Source of the DNA: Pseudochelatococcus contaminans
Lineage (GTDB): Bacteria; Pseudomonadota; Alphaproteobacteria; Rhizobiales; Beijerinckiaceae
Assembly: GCF_014195635.1 (NCBI RefSeq)
Contig: NZ_JACICC010000004.1
Span: forward strand, 62,001-126,000
Direction of reading: 5' to 3'
DNA: 64,000 nucleotides
In this document: piece by piece, positions 1-8,316 of the stretch
How the letters are laid out: every line of letters starts with the position of its first letter
Position numbering within the stretch: the first letter of the stretch is position 1
Notes under the pieces: generated by a model
What the model saw: only the letters and a program-made list of their open reading frames with translations
The model's database searches: none
What the model was told of the DNA's origin: nothing
Made by a program: the position numbers and the translations under genes

Positions 1-537
1 ACTGAATTCGCGCGTCATGGCCCTGATGCGACCACCATTGAGCGGATCGCGAAGCTGGCGGGCGTGAACAAGGAGCGCGTCTACAATTACTTCGGCGACA
101 AGCGCGCGCTGTTTTCCACTGTTTTGCGCGGTGAACTGGCGAAGGTCGCTCTGGCGGTGCCGGTGACGTCTTTCGCCAATGACGATATCGGCGATTATGC
201 CGGCCGTTGCTTCGACTATCATTGCGAGCACCCGGAGCTTGGTCGTTTGTTGCGCTGGGAGGGGCTGATCTTTGACAGCGAAGTGCCGGACGAGGAGCTT
301 CGGCGCGAGTATTATGGCTACAAAACCAAGGCTGTAGCCGAAGGCCAGCAGCATGGGGCGATCACGGCGGCATTCGATGCCGATCATCTCGCGTTTATCG
401 TGCTTGGCCTCGCAAGTTGGTGGTCGGCCGTGCCGCAGGTGGCGCGGATGCTGACCGGCCCGGACACCGGCGCTGAACGCGCGCGTCGGCGCGCTTCAGT
501 CATGAAGGCGGCCCGTCGTCTTGCCGCGAAGCCTTGA
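1..537 (+). CDS. TetR/AcrR family transcriptional regulator, 5'-truncated by window edge
   Basis: The frame is open to base 1, so only the last 178 codons are visible. The visible start reads through the recognition part of a TetR helix-turn-helix (TIERIAKLAGVNKERVYNYF, about residues 13-32 of the fragment), followed by the usual all-helical ligand-binding part. About 15-25 N-terminal residues should lie upstream of the window. A GTG at 64 is inside the HTH and is not a credible start. The gene converges on the AI-2E permease gene 44 bp downstream. The family is DNA-binding repressors released by small ligands; the ligand and targets are unknown here. Confidence 0.85.
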   Translation, partial: TEFARHGPDATTIERIAKLAGVNKERVYNYFGDKRALFSTVLRGELAKVALAVPVTSFANDDIGDYAGRCFDYHCEHPELGRLLRWEGLIFDSEVPDEELRREYYGYKTKAVAEGQQHGAITAAFDADHLAFIVLGLASWWSAVPQVARMLTGPDTGAERARRRASVMKAARRLAAKP

Positions 538-581
538 CGCATTCATAGCGCCGAGGCCATGTCTCGCGGACCCCGACGGCA

Positions 582-1643
582 TCATTCCTTCGTGGAATGC
601 CACGGGCTGTTGCCGAAGAGCGACCACACGGAAACGAACAGCGCTGCGATCAGCGGGCCGATGACAAGGCCGTTCATGCCGAAAAGCCATATGCCGCCGA
701 CAGTGGAAATAAAGATCAGATAATCGGGCAGGCGCGTGCCCTTGCCTACAAGCGTGGGCCGGAGCAGATTGTCGATGACGCTGATGACGAACAGGCCGAT
801 CAGGAACAGGATTCCGCCTCTGATATAGTCACCGGAGAAAAACAGAATGGCTGAAGCCGGCACCCACACCAGCGAGGCGCCGACCGCCGGCAGCAGCGAC
901 AGCACCGCCATGACCACGCCCCACAGCATGGCAGCCTGAATATCCAGAAACCAGAATGCAACACCGCCGATGGTGCCCTGAATCGCCGCGATAATGATGT
1001 TGCCCTTCACTGTTGCCTCGACCACGGAGGCAAACTTGTTCAGGATGTGGTCGGTGTACTGCTGATTCAGTGGGCTGGCGGTGCGGATGACGGAGATCAG
1101 CTGCCTGTTGTCGCGGAACAGAAAAAACAACAGATACAACATGATACCCAGACCAACGATGAACTGCGCCGTGTTCTGGCCGATCGCCACGGCCCGCGTG
1201 GCCGCCATCTGGCTGGCCTGCAAGGCCATCGTCGTCAACCTGTTCTGGATTTCCGCCAGGTTACCCAGATTCAACGCCTCGATACCATGATGCACAAAGG
1301 GGGGCAGGGCGTTGTGAATGTTGGCGATAATCTGGCTGAGATTGAGTTCTCGCGTACTCATCCGCATATAAATGCTCGTGGCCTCCTGACCGATCGACGC
1401 CAGAATCGCGGAAACGGGAATCACGACGATGCAGATGCAGGCCAGCATGCTGATGCCAGCCGCGATGTTTCGCCTTCCACCGAGCCAACGCTCCAGCTTC
1501 ACCTGCAACGGGTTGAACAGAATCGCCAGTATGACAGCCCACAGGATAGCGCTGTAGTATGGCATCAAAAGCCAGATGAATGCCGCCGTCACGATGACGA
1601 CGACGGCGATGAAGCTGAACGTTTCTACAGTTCCCTTGGACAT
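582..1643 (-). CDS. AI-2E family transporter (PF01594-type permease)
   Basis: A 353-aa integral membrane protein with several hydrophobic segments. The C-terminal region has the family-typical pattern (LPDYLIFISTVGGIWLFGMN followed by GLVIGPLIAAL), and a long hydrophilic loop occupies about residues 80-150. I start at the ATG at 1643 (MSKGTVETF) rather than 21 codons upstream, because the upstream extension is basic, Cys-rich and unlike a membrane protein N-terminus. The family includes TqsA (autoinducer-2 exporter) but also Na+/H+ antiporter-like members, so the substrate cannot be assigned. It sits between two TetR genes: one convergent, one upstream on the same strand with a gap of about 135 bp. 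Confidence 0.85.
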   Translation of the reverse strand: MSKGTVETFSFIAVVVIVTAAFIWLLMPYYSAILWAVILAILFNPLQVKLERWLGGRRNIAAGISMLACICIVVIPVSAILASIGQEATSIYMRMSTRELNLSQIIANIHNALPPFVHHGIEALNLGNLAEIQNRLTTMALQASQMAATRAVAIGQNTAQFIVGLGIMLYLLFFLFRDNRQLISVIRTASPLNQQYTDHILNKFASVVEATVKGNIIIAAIQGTIGGVAFWFLDIQAAMLWGVVMAVLSLLPAVGASLVWVPASAILFFSGDYIRGGILFLIGLFVISVIDNLLRPTLVGKGTRLPDYLIFISTVGGIWLFGMNGLVIGPLIAALFVSVWSLFGNSPWHSTKE

Positions 1644-1777
1644 AGGAAGCCATTCGTTTGCGGTACATGGAAGCTGCCGGCGCCGGCCGCACCGGGGAAA
1701 GCGCATTGCATCAGAGCGTTATAGCACCGCCAGGTTTCAATGGAATGTCGGAAAACTGACGAAGCAATGCCCGTCCA

Positions 1778-2404
1778 TCAACCGCAGTCGCGATAGCACG
1801 GCTCGCTTGTATGCATTGTGCCTTCGGCGCATGCAGCCGCGTCATCCGGCTTCAGCAAGCCCGTAATGAGGCGTGCGATCAGATCTTCGACCTCCCCACC
1901 TTTATCGTGTTGAAGCGGTTCGACCCGAATGACTTCCCGCATGACACCGATTCCGGTCAGCACTGCGGCGAGCAGCGCCGCCCGCTGCTCCGTCAAACCC
2001 GGGTGCTGATTGAGAAGCGGCGCGATGAAGTTGTCGGCCAGTACCTTGCGAAGGACGCCGGCAGCACCGGGGCTGGAGAAGGAGTGGACGAGAATGTCAA
2101 ACGGGCGAATCTCATTCTCGCCCCTGTCGTCAAGAATTCCCTGCGCCAGCGCGCTGGCCTGTTCTTCTGCGCTGTCCGTGGAAATAAAATCCGGTCGGCA
2201 GGCCGCCTTGACCGTTTCATAGAACAGTTTTTCCTTGGACCCGAACGAGCGATGAACGTAGGCCATGTCGATACCGACGTCGGCGGCAATCTCGCGCAAA
2301 CCCGTTTCTTCATAGGATTGCGTGGAAAAACGCAACATGGCGGCCTTCAAAATCCGGTCCCGTGTCGTGTCGTTCGATGCCGAACGAATAATCTGCCTCC
2401 TCAT
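1778..2404 (-). CDS. TetR/AcrR family transcriptional regulator
   Basis: A 208-aa protein with an N-terminal TetR helix-turn-helix (about residues 12-55, including LREIAADVGIDMAYVHRSFG). I chose the ATG at 2404 because GAGGGG lies 6 bp upstream of it; an ATG 18 bp further upstream lacks a ribosome binding site. The C-terminal domain is divergent and does not reveal the ligand. Two inverted repeats lie 30-80 bp upstream of the start and could be its own operator. The gene could be transcribed together with the AI-2E permease downstream on the same strand, making that permease a possible target (inference). Confidence 0.85.
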   Translation of the reverse strand: MRRQIIRSASNDTTRDRILKAAMLRFSTQSYEETGLREIAADVGIDMAYVHRSFGSKEKLFYETVKAACRPDFISTDSAEEQASALAQGILDDRGENEIRPFDILVHSFSSPGAAGVLRKVLADNFIAPLLNQHPGLTEQRAALLAAVLTGIGVMREVIRVEPLQHDKGGEVEDLIARLITGLLKPDDAAACAEGTMHTSEPCYRDCG

Positions 2405-3122
2405 TGTTTCCCCTCGAAACATGCGGCTGATAGATCAATATTGTTGATGCTCATTTCGTATCATGCACATTCATCATGATGAATATGACATTCACAGACA
2501 GATGTCCAAATGTTGGATGCACTATACACAACAATAAACAACAAAAATATGCATGAAACGTTCAAATATCCATCACCCCAGAGGATACACAGGTATCATC
2601 GCGTACAGGTGGCGGATGCAGCGACACTGACGCCACAGATTTTCTTGTATCGGAGGATGGTGCATTCATACCCTGCGAGCATGCAGGAGGAATAGAAGAA
2701 ATATAAATGAACCACCGCATCGGTTCATTGCGGATAATGCTCTACAGTATTAAAAATGCATTAACGGTTCGATCGAGTGAATTTATCCCCTGTACCAGGC
2801 CGCCATCCGCCAAAAGAGGCAAAAAAATGGCGTCTGAACTTTGTTGTGCGCAAAATCACATATCAGCGACGCGGCGGTCATCAGGCGTTGATGGGGCGTG
2901 AATATTGATGTAGTTCATAAGCTACGCCGACTGAAAAGCGGGGTGACACGCTGAAGAAAGCCAATATGGCCCGGCCCCTTTGATTCCGGGGCGTGGGCAT
3001 GTCCATAGGGGGTCTTTGCCGCGCTGTCCTACGCGCTCTCTGGTTGCAGGGGCGTCATGGTTGCCCGGAGGTTGCTTCGCAAGAGGTTACTCCGCCGGGC
3101 CGATAGTTAATGGAGGTAACTC
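2405..3122. other. Long AT-rich intergenic region between tetR and the omp gene
   Basis: About 720 bp with no credible gene. Two short plus-strand open frames (2510-2695 and 2707-2901) lack ribosome binding sites and resemble no protein I know. Base composition is AT-rich from about 2430 to 2800, then becomes GC-rich from about 2940. The last 200 bp probably hold the promoter and untranslated leader of the outer-membrane protein gene, including a hairpin-capable GCCCGG...CCGGGC stretch around 3063-3100. Confidence 0.5.
2434..2484. promoter_or_regulatory. Two inverted repeats, candidate TetR operator
   Basis: The sequence ATCAA-TATTG-TTGAT lies at 2434-2448. A perfect 16-bp palindrome, ATTCATCATGATGAAT, lies at 2469-2484. 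Both are just upstream of the TetR start at 2404. TetR proteins commonly autoregulate from such sites; the assignment here is inferred from position and symmetry alone. Confidence 0.45.
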
Positions 3123-3857
3123 ATGAAACAGGTTTTCGAAATGAAGAAGGTTCTGATCGGCGGCGTCGTGGCCACCGGCCTGCTCGCATCGGGTGCTGCT
3201 TTCGCGGCCGATCTTCCCAGCCGTCAGGTTGAGCCTGTTGCTCCGGTCTATGCCGCTCCCGCATTCACATGGACCGGCTTCTACGTCGGTGTGAACGCAG
3301 GTTATGCGTGGAACGCCAACGACAACAACAACAACACGTTCTATGGGTCCAGCAGCAATGACGGCGGCTTCACCGGCGGTGGTCAGATCGGTTATAATTA
3401 CCAGATCAACCAGTTCGTTATCGGTGCCGAGGCCGACATCAACTATGCCGACCTGAAGAACAAGAATAACGGCTGGGCCTATACCGGATTCGCTTCCAAT
3501 TCCTCCAACGGCATCGAGTGGTTCGGCACCGTCCGCGCCCGCGTCGGTTTCGCCATTGACCGCGCCCTGATCTACGCCACGGGTGGTTTCGCCTATGGCG
3601 GCGGTGGCAACGACAACAACTTCGTGTACAACGGCGTGTACTACTCGCAGAGCAACGACACCCGCACCGGCTGGACCGTCGGCGGTGGTGTTGAGTACGC
3701 CTTCACCGACAACATCACGGCCCGCATCGAAGGTCTGTATGTCAACCTCGGCAAGGAAAACCGCAACTACTTCGTGCCGGTCGTCAACAACAGCCGCAAG
3801 GACAACGAGTTCGGCGTCGTCCGCGCTGGTCTGAACTACAAGTTCAACACGTTCTGA
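3123..3857 (+). CDS. Omp25/Omp31-family outer membrane beta-barrel protein
   Basis: A 244-aa precursor. A GGAGG ribosome binding site lies 7 bp before the ATG. Residues 1-28 form a signal peptide with a likely cut after AAFA, giving a mature protein starting ADLPSR. The mature chain has FTWTGFYVGVNAGYAWN, then alternating amphipathic strands rich in Tyr, Gly and Asn, and ends in Phe (NYKFNTF), the usual C-terminal signal for the BAM insertion machinery. This matches the eight-stranded Omp25/Omp31 porin-like family abundant in Rhizobiales. Loops are Asn-rich (runs of AAC codons). The gene is monocistronic: a strong terminator follows within 50 bp. The probable role is structural or as an outer-membrane pore. 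Confidence 0.93.
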   Translation: MKQVFEMKKVLIGGVVATGLLASGAAFAADLPSRQVEPVAPVYAAPAFTWTGFYVGVNAGYAWNANDNNNNTFYGSSSNDGGFTGGGQIGYNYQINQFVIGAEADINYADLKNKNNGWAYTGFASNSSNGIEWFGTVRARVGFAIDRALIYATGGFAYGGGGNDNNFVYNGVYYSQSNDTRTGWTVGGGVEYAFTDNITARIEGLYVNLGKENRNYFVPVVNNSRKDNEFGVVRAGLNYKFNTF

Positions 3858-3902
3858 TTTCAGACCCAAAAGGGTTTGATGTCTTGAATTGTTGATATGA
3901 AT

Positions 3903-3943
3903 AAAACGCAGGCCCGGGAGAGATCCCGCTGGCCTGCGTTTTT
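3903..3943 (+). terminator. Intrinsic terminator of the omp gene
   Basis: AAACGCAGGCC (3904-3914) pairs with GGCCTGCGTTT (3931-3941) around a 16-nt loop and is followed by a short T-run. It sits 46 bp after the omp stop codon. Confidence 0.8.
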
Positions 3944-4059
3944 GCATGTGACAGACGGCGCGACCTTTCTGGGTCAACGCCAAGCTTGGCAGGTCAGTAT
4001 GGGCTTGCTCACCATCGTCATAAAGCAGCCGCATAAGGTTATTTGGACGCAAACACCTA

Positions 4060-4953
4060 TCAGGTTGCCGCGAGTGAAAAATCCGCGACGGCCGCTGTGT
4101 GATCGCGCATTGTCTGAATCAGTGGCCGGGTATCTCCGCGACGCGACTGAAATGTGTATGTCAGCGATGCCAGCGGAACCGTGTCCTGAAGGCGGACCAA
4201 CTGCCCGCTTTCAGCAAATTTGGCAGCCCAACTTTCCGGGATGATTCCCACGCCGACCGATAGTGTCAGCATGCCGGCCACAGCTCCCCAGTTATTGCAG
4301 CTTATGCGCTCGAAACGGGTGACGCGATGTGCCGTCAGCCAGTCGTCGATCAGCCGCGTGGTTCCTGCAGACGGCGGCAACGCGACGAGGGGCACGCCGT
4401 CGGCGAGCAAATCGGCGCAGGAGGCGTTGCGCGCGTGAATCGCTGGCGACGCCATCCACGCAAAATCGCACGTGACCAACGGTTCCGATACAATGCCGGG
4501 CCGCGAGGAGCGCCCGGCCACGACGGCAAAGTCAATTTCCCCTCGTTCCAGCCGCTCCTGCAAGACCGCACCGACATCGACATAGGCGTTCAGCATCAGT
4601 TCAGGGTGCGCCAGCCGCGCTTTCGCAATGAGATACGGAAGCCACGTCAACGCCGTCAACTCGCCGATTCCGAAGACGCAACGCCCGGTCAATGTCGACA
4701 GCTGCGTGGCCTGGTTCTTGAGGTCGTTCATGTTCTCAAGCAGCTCGATCACGCGCGGAAGAAGTCTAACGCCCGTATCCGTTAACGTCGCTCGCTGCCC
4801 AGAGCGGTTAAAGAGCGTGGTATTGAGTGATTCTTCAAGTTCAGAAATCCGCTTTGATAGTGATGATACGGCGATATTCAACCTGTCAGCCGCAATAGCG
4901 AAGCTTGAGCACGTTGCACACCAATAAAATGCCTCAAGTTGCTTCAACGTCAT
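4060..4953 (-). CDS. LysR-type transcriptional regulator, divergent from the lhgO-like gene
   Basis: A 297-aa protein of standard LysR length when started at the ATG at 4953 (MTLKQLEAFYWCATC); the longer open frame would add 54 unlikely residues. Residues 1-60 form the winged HTH (FAIAADRLNIAVSSLSKRIS), and the rest is a periplasmic-binding-like effector domain. It is divergent from the flavin oxidase/MFS pair starting at 5075, with 121 bp between starts. That gap carries a T-N11-A inverted repeat. The simplest reading is that it controls the pair in response to the hydroxy-acid substrate (inference). Confidence 0.88.
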   Translation of the reverse strand: MTLKQLEAFYWCATCSSFAIAADRLNIAVSSLSKRISELEESLNTTLFNRSGQRATLTDTGVRLLPRVIELLENMNDLKNQATQLSTLTGRCVFGIGELTALTWLPYLIAKARLAHPELMLNAYVDVGAVLQERLERGEIDFAVVAGRSSRPGIVSEPLVTCDFAWMASPAIHARNASCADLLADGVPLVALPPSAGTTRLIDDWLTAHRVTRFERISCNNWGAVAGMLTLSVGVGIIPESWAAKFAESGQLVRLQDTVPLASLTYTFQSRRGDTRPLIQTMRDHTAAVADFSLAAT

Positions 4954-4968
4954 TGTGGACTCTATATG

Positions 4969-4983
4969 TTCGATATAATCGAA
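4969..4983. promoter_or_regulatory. LysR-type T-N11-A box in the divergent gap
   Basis: TTCGAT-ATA-ATCGAA is a perfect 6-bp inverted repeat containing the T-N11-A pattern expected for LysR binding. It lies 16 bp from the LysR start and 92 bp upstream of the oxidase start. Confidence 0.55.
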
Positions 4984-5074
4984 TAAAAATATTCCATAAA
5001 AATCACTTTTATTCAAGCTCACAATCGAGTTGATCGATACATCAAGAAAATTGTCGAAGGGCAGGGAGGAATGC

Positions 5075-6283
5075 ATGACTGTCCGGCGCATTGCCGTCAT
5101 CGGGGCCGGGATCAACGGATTATCCGTTGCACGCCAGCTTCTGATCGATCACCCGGATGTTCAGCTAACGGTATTCGAAAAAGAATCCGAGGTTGCGCAA
5201 CATCAGTCCAGCCATAATTCGGGTGTTGTACACGCCGGTCTCTATTACGAGCCCGGCGGTCTGAAAGCGCGCCTCTGCACGCGCGGCATACAGCTTGTGC
5301 GCGAGTATTGCGCCGCACAAAACCTGCCCTATGACGCATGCGGCAAACTTGTTGTGGCGCTGGAGTCCGAAGAACTGCCGCGGCTCGACGCGATCTATCG
5401 CAAATCCATCGCCAATGGCGTTCCGGATGTTCGTCTGATCGATGCTGGCGAAATGCATGAGATCGAGCCGAATTGCATCGGCATCAAGGCGCTGCATTCG
5501 CCGCATACGGCGATTGTCAGTTATGGCGCGATAGCCCGGCGCATTGCCGAGGAAATTCAGGAATGGGGGGCGACTATTCGCTTGAGCAGCCCCGTTGCGC
5601 GCCTGCGGGAAAGTGCGGATGGCGTCTATGTCGAAGGGGAGGCCGGCCCACTGAATGACACGCCGTTCGACCGCGTGATCGCGTGTTCTGGCCTTCAGTC
5701 AGACAGGCTGGCCACAGCGTCTGGCGATGAAGACGATCCACGCATCGTGCCGTTCTTCGGCCAGTATTACGTCATCGATCCGGCTTTCCGCGAGCATGTC
5801 AAAGGATTGATCTATCCCGTTCCCGATCCGCGTTATCCGTTCCTCGGCGTGCACTTCACCAAGCGGATCGACGGTGAAATGACGATCGGCCCCAACGCTT
5901 TCATCTCATTGGGGCGGGAGAATTATTCCGGAGACGGAATCAATCTGCGCGATGTCGCGGACTTCATCGGCTACCCCGGTTTCTGGAAGTTCGCCGCCCG
6001 CAACATGGCGGTGACGCTGCGCGAGCTGAAAACCGTTGTCAGCAAGGCGACCTTCGTCAGGGAGGCCGCGAAATACGTCCCCTCTCTCGCCACGGTTTCG
6101 GTCAAGCCAGCGGTGCGCGGTATCCGCGCCCAGGCCATGCGCCAGGACGGCCAGCTTGTCGACGACTTCGTGATCCGCCGCAGCGGCCGCATCACGCACA
6201 TCCGCAACGCGCCATCGCCGGGGGCGACATCCTCGATGGCCATTGCCGAATACATCGTGAGGGAAGTGCTCGATTTCAACTGA
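5075..6283 (+). CDS. lhgO: FAD-dependent L-2-hydroxyglutarate oxidase/dehydrogenase-like protein
   Basis: A 402-aa protein started at the ATG with GGGAGGA 5 bp upstream. The N-terminal Rossmann motif GAGINGLSVARQ binds FAD. The block HNSGVVHAGLYYEPGGLKAR at about residues 48-67 is close to the LhgO/YgaF signature. C-terminal DAO-fold residues (GIRAQAMRQDG and the ending SSMAIAEYI) are as expected. Known family members oxidise L-2-hydroxyglutarate to 2-oxoglutarate and pass electrons to the membrane quinone pool. The MFS gene 25 bp downstream and the divergent LysR suggest a catabolic uptake-and-oxidation unit. A related 2-hydroxy acid as substrate cannot be excluded. Confidence 0.85.
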   Translation: MTVRRIAVIGAGINGLSVARQLLIDHPDVQLTVFEKESEVAQHQSSHNSGVVHAGLYYEPGGLKARLCTRGIQLVREYCAAQNLPYDACGKLVVALESEELPRLDAIYRKSIANGVPDVRLIDAGEMHEIEPNCIGIKALHSPHTAIVSYGAIARRIAEEIQEWGATIRLSSPVARLRESADGVYVEGEAGPLNDTPFDRVIACSGLQSDRLATASGDEDDPRIVPFFGQYYVIDPAFREHVKGLIYPVPDPRYPFLGVHFTKRIDGEMTIGPNAFISLGRENYSGDGINLRDVADFIGYPGFWKFAARNMAVTLRELKTVVSKATFVREAAKYVPSLATVSVKPAVRGIRAQAMRQDGQLVDDFVIRRSGRITHIRNAPSPGATSSMAIAEYIVREVLDFN

Positions 6284-6308
6284 AAAATATAAACTGGAGG
6301 AAACAATA

Positions 6309-7622
6309 ATGCAGACAGCAACACCCGTTAAAGAAACACCCGCCGAAGCCAAGAAGCGCAACCGCAAGGTTGCCGTGGCGACCATCGTCGGATCGATGCT
6401 CGAATGGTACGACTTTTATTTGTACGCCACCATGGCATCGATCATATTTGCCCGCGTCTTTTTCGATAACAGCGATCCGAATGCTGCCGGGCTTGCGGCG
6501 TTTTCCACCTTTGCCATCGGCTTCATCGCGCGGCCCTTCGGCGGCATTTTCTTCGGATACCTCGGCGACAAGCTCGGCCGCAAGCGCATGCTTGCTTATA
6601 CCTTTGCCTTGATGGGCATTTGCACGGCCTGTATCGGCCTGATCCCGTCCTATGACATGATCGGCCTGTGGGCGCCGGTTTTGCTGGTGATTTTCCGTAT
6701 CGCGCAAGGGCTTGGCGCCGGGGCAGAACTGGCGGGAGCGGCGGTGACCTCGTATGAGCACGCGGACGAAAGCCGCAAGGGCCGTCAAGGGGCATGGCCG
6801 GCGCTGGGGCTCAATCTCGGCCTGTTGCTGTCATCCTTGACGATCTACGCCTTGACGATGTTCGGAGACGACTTCCTGCTGAACGGCGGCTGGCGCATTC
6901 CCTTCATTCTCAGTTTCGCGCTTGTGTTCATCGGCGTCTGGGTTCGCCGTTCGCTGCCGGAAACGCCGGAATACGCGCAGACCAACGTGCAGGAGCACAA
7001 GCGGGCGTCGCTGAAGGAACTGTTCGCAACAAGCCTGCCAAGCGTCATCGTGGTGTTCGTGCTGGCTATCGGCTACAATTCGCTCAGCTATATCTACAAG
7101 ACGTTCTCGCTGGCCTATCTGACCCAGTTCCAGGGCGTGTCGCCCAGCGTGACCTCGCTGTCCGTGACCATCGCCAGCCTGATTGCCATCTTCGCCGTGC
7201 CGACATTCGGCTGGCTCTGCGATCGTTACAGCAGCCGCGCGGTGCTTGTTGTCGGCGGTTTGCTGGCAGGCGCTTTCGGTTATCCGTTCATGGCACTGCT
7301 CGGGACGGGGCAGGATACGGCGGTTTACCTCGCCCTGATTATCGGCACCGGCGTTATTGCGCCAATGATGTTCGCGCCGCAGGGGTCGTTTCTCAGCCGC
7401 CAGTTCCCGGTTTACATCCGGTCGACGGGTGTCGGCACCTCGCGTGAAATCGGTACGGCGATTGCCGGCGGTCTCGCTCCGCTCGGTGCTTTGACACTGG
7501 TCGCAAACTCCCCGACGAATTCGACGACCGGCGTTGTCATAATCCTGGTTATCTCGGGATTGCTCGTCACCGTCGCCGCCCTTTTCGATCAGGGATATCG
7601 ATACAGCACCGGGAAAAACTGA
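6309..7622 (+). CDS. MFS transporter of the metabolite:H+ symporter (MHS) family
   Basis: A 437-aa protein with about 12 transmembrane segments. GGAGG lies 8 bp before the ATG. MHS hallmarks are visible: GSMLEWYDFYLYA in TM1, and RPFGGIFFGYLGDKLGRKR (motif A) between TM2 and TM3. This family includes the 2-oxoglutarate permease KgtP, the shikimate permease and the proline/betaine permease. Placed 25 bp after the L-2-hydroxyglutarate-oxidase-like gene, it probably imports that enzyme's substrate or a related dicarboxylate (inference). The gene ends 49 bp before a convergent TetR gene. Confidence 0.88.
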   Translation: MQTATPVKETPAEAKKRNRKVAVATIVGSMLEWYDFYLYATMASIIFARVFFDNSDPNAAGLAAFSTFAIGFIARPFGGIFFGYLGDKLGRKRMLAYTFALMGICTACIGLIPSYDMIGLWAPVLLVIFRIAQGLGAGAELAGAAVTSYEHADESRKGRQGAWPALGLNLGLLLSSLTIYALTMFGDDFLLNGGWRIPFILSFALVFIGVWVRRSLPETPEYAQTNVQEHKRASLKELFATSLPSVIVVFVLAIGYNSLSYIYKTFSLAYLTQFQGVSPSVTSLSVTIASLIAIFAVPTFGWLCDRYSSRAVLVVGGLLAGAFGYPFMALLGTGQDTAVYLALIIGTGVIAPMMFAPQGSFLSRQFPVYIRSTGVGTSREIGTAIAGGLAPLGALTLVANSPTNSTTGVVIILVISGLLVTVAALFDQGYRYSTGKN

Positions 7623-7670
7623 AACATCCGGCGCTCAATCGCTGCTGAAATCAGGTTGCTCGGGCAGGCA

Positions 7671-8249
7671 TCACTGCCTGAGCAACTCCGCCGCCGCCTC
7701 GCCGGCGGTTTCCATGTAACCCGGGTCGCGGTGCAGCAACACAACGGCGAAGGCTCCATCCAACAGCAGGATGACTTGCCGTGCCAGCCGGCGAGCGTGT
7801 TCCGGGGGCTTGTCCTGCTCAAGAACCGAACACAGCCAATCTTCAACACGCTTCTTGTGCGCGCGGGCGGCTACAATGGCCGGATGCCCCGGCAGGTTGA
7901 TGAGTTCGACCGAGGTGCGTAAAAATCCGCAGCCTTTCCATTTTGGATGCCGTGCGGACGCCGCGAGCTGCCGGAATATGCCTTCCACCTTGTCCGCCGT
8001 GTCTCCCGGCGTTTCGGCGAACCAGCGTTGAAACAGCAGCAGATTAGGCTGGTCGCGGGTTTCGAGATAGGCGGCGATCAGGTCATCCTTGCTGCGAAAG
8101 TGATAGTAGAGCGTCCGTTTCGTCAGCCCTGCCGTTTCGGCCACTGCATCGACGCTGACGGCGCGAATGCCCTCAGCATGAAATAATTTCCCGGCTGCCC
8201 GAATAATACGATCGCGCGTTGATAAGGTCGTTGTCGTCATGCCCGCCAT
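7671..8249 (-). CDS. TetR/AcrR family regulator, divergent from hydrolase-gst
   Basis: A 192-aa protein. The HTH is at about residues 12-55 (VDAVAETAGLTKRTLYYHFR), and the C-terminal domain contains GCGFLRTSVEL. The start may be ATG 8249 or ATG 8240; neither has a strong ribosome binding site. It is divergent from an alpha/beta hydrolase and a GST across 67 bp that contain a near-perfect inverted repeat, so it is likely the repressor of those two genes and of itself, perhaps responding to an electrophile or ester (inference). Confidence 0.87.
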   Translation of the reverse strand: MAGMTTTTLSTRDRIIRAAGKLFHAEGIRAVSVDAVAETAGLTKRTLYYHFRSKDDLIAAYLETRDQPNLLLFQRWFAETPGDTADKVEGIFRQLAASARHPKWKGCGFLRTSVELINLPGHPAIVAARAHKKRVEDWLCSVLEQDKPPEHARRLARQVILLLDGAFAVVLLHRDPGYMETAGEAAAELLRQ

Positions 8250-8263
8250 CTATCATGCCCGGA

Positions 8264-8287
8264 TGTATACTGACCAGTGAATATACA
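8264..8287. promoter_or_regulatory. Candidate TetR operator
   Basis: TGTATA (8264-8269) and TATACA (8282-8287) are exact inverted arms. Inside them ACTG-AC-CAGT (8268-8277) forms a second, nested inverted repeat. The site lies between the divergent TetR start (8249) and hydrolase start (8317), where a repressor would block both promoters. Confidence 0.6.
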
Positions 8288-8316
8288 CACGCGGCCGGCG
8301 CATCTATGGTTGCAAC

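Noticed and set aside
2510-2901. Two 60-65 codon plus-strand frames before the omp gene
   Set aside because: No ribosome binding sites, odd composition and no family resemblance; they lie in a presumed regulatory region.
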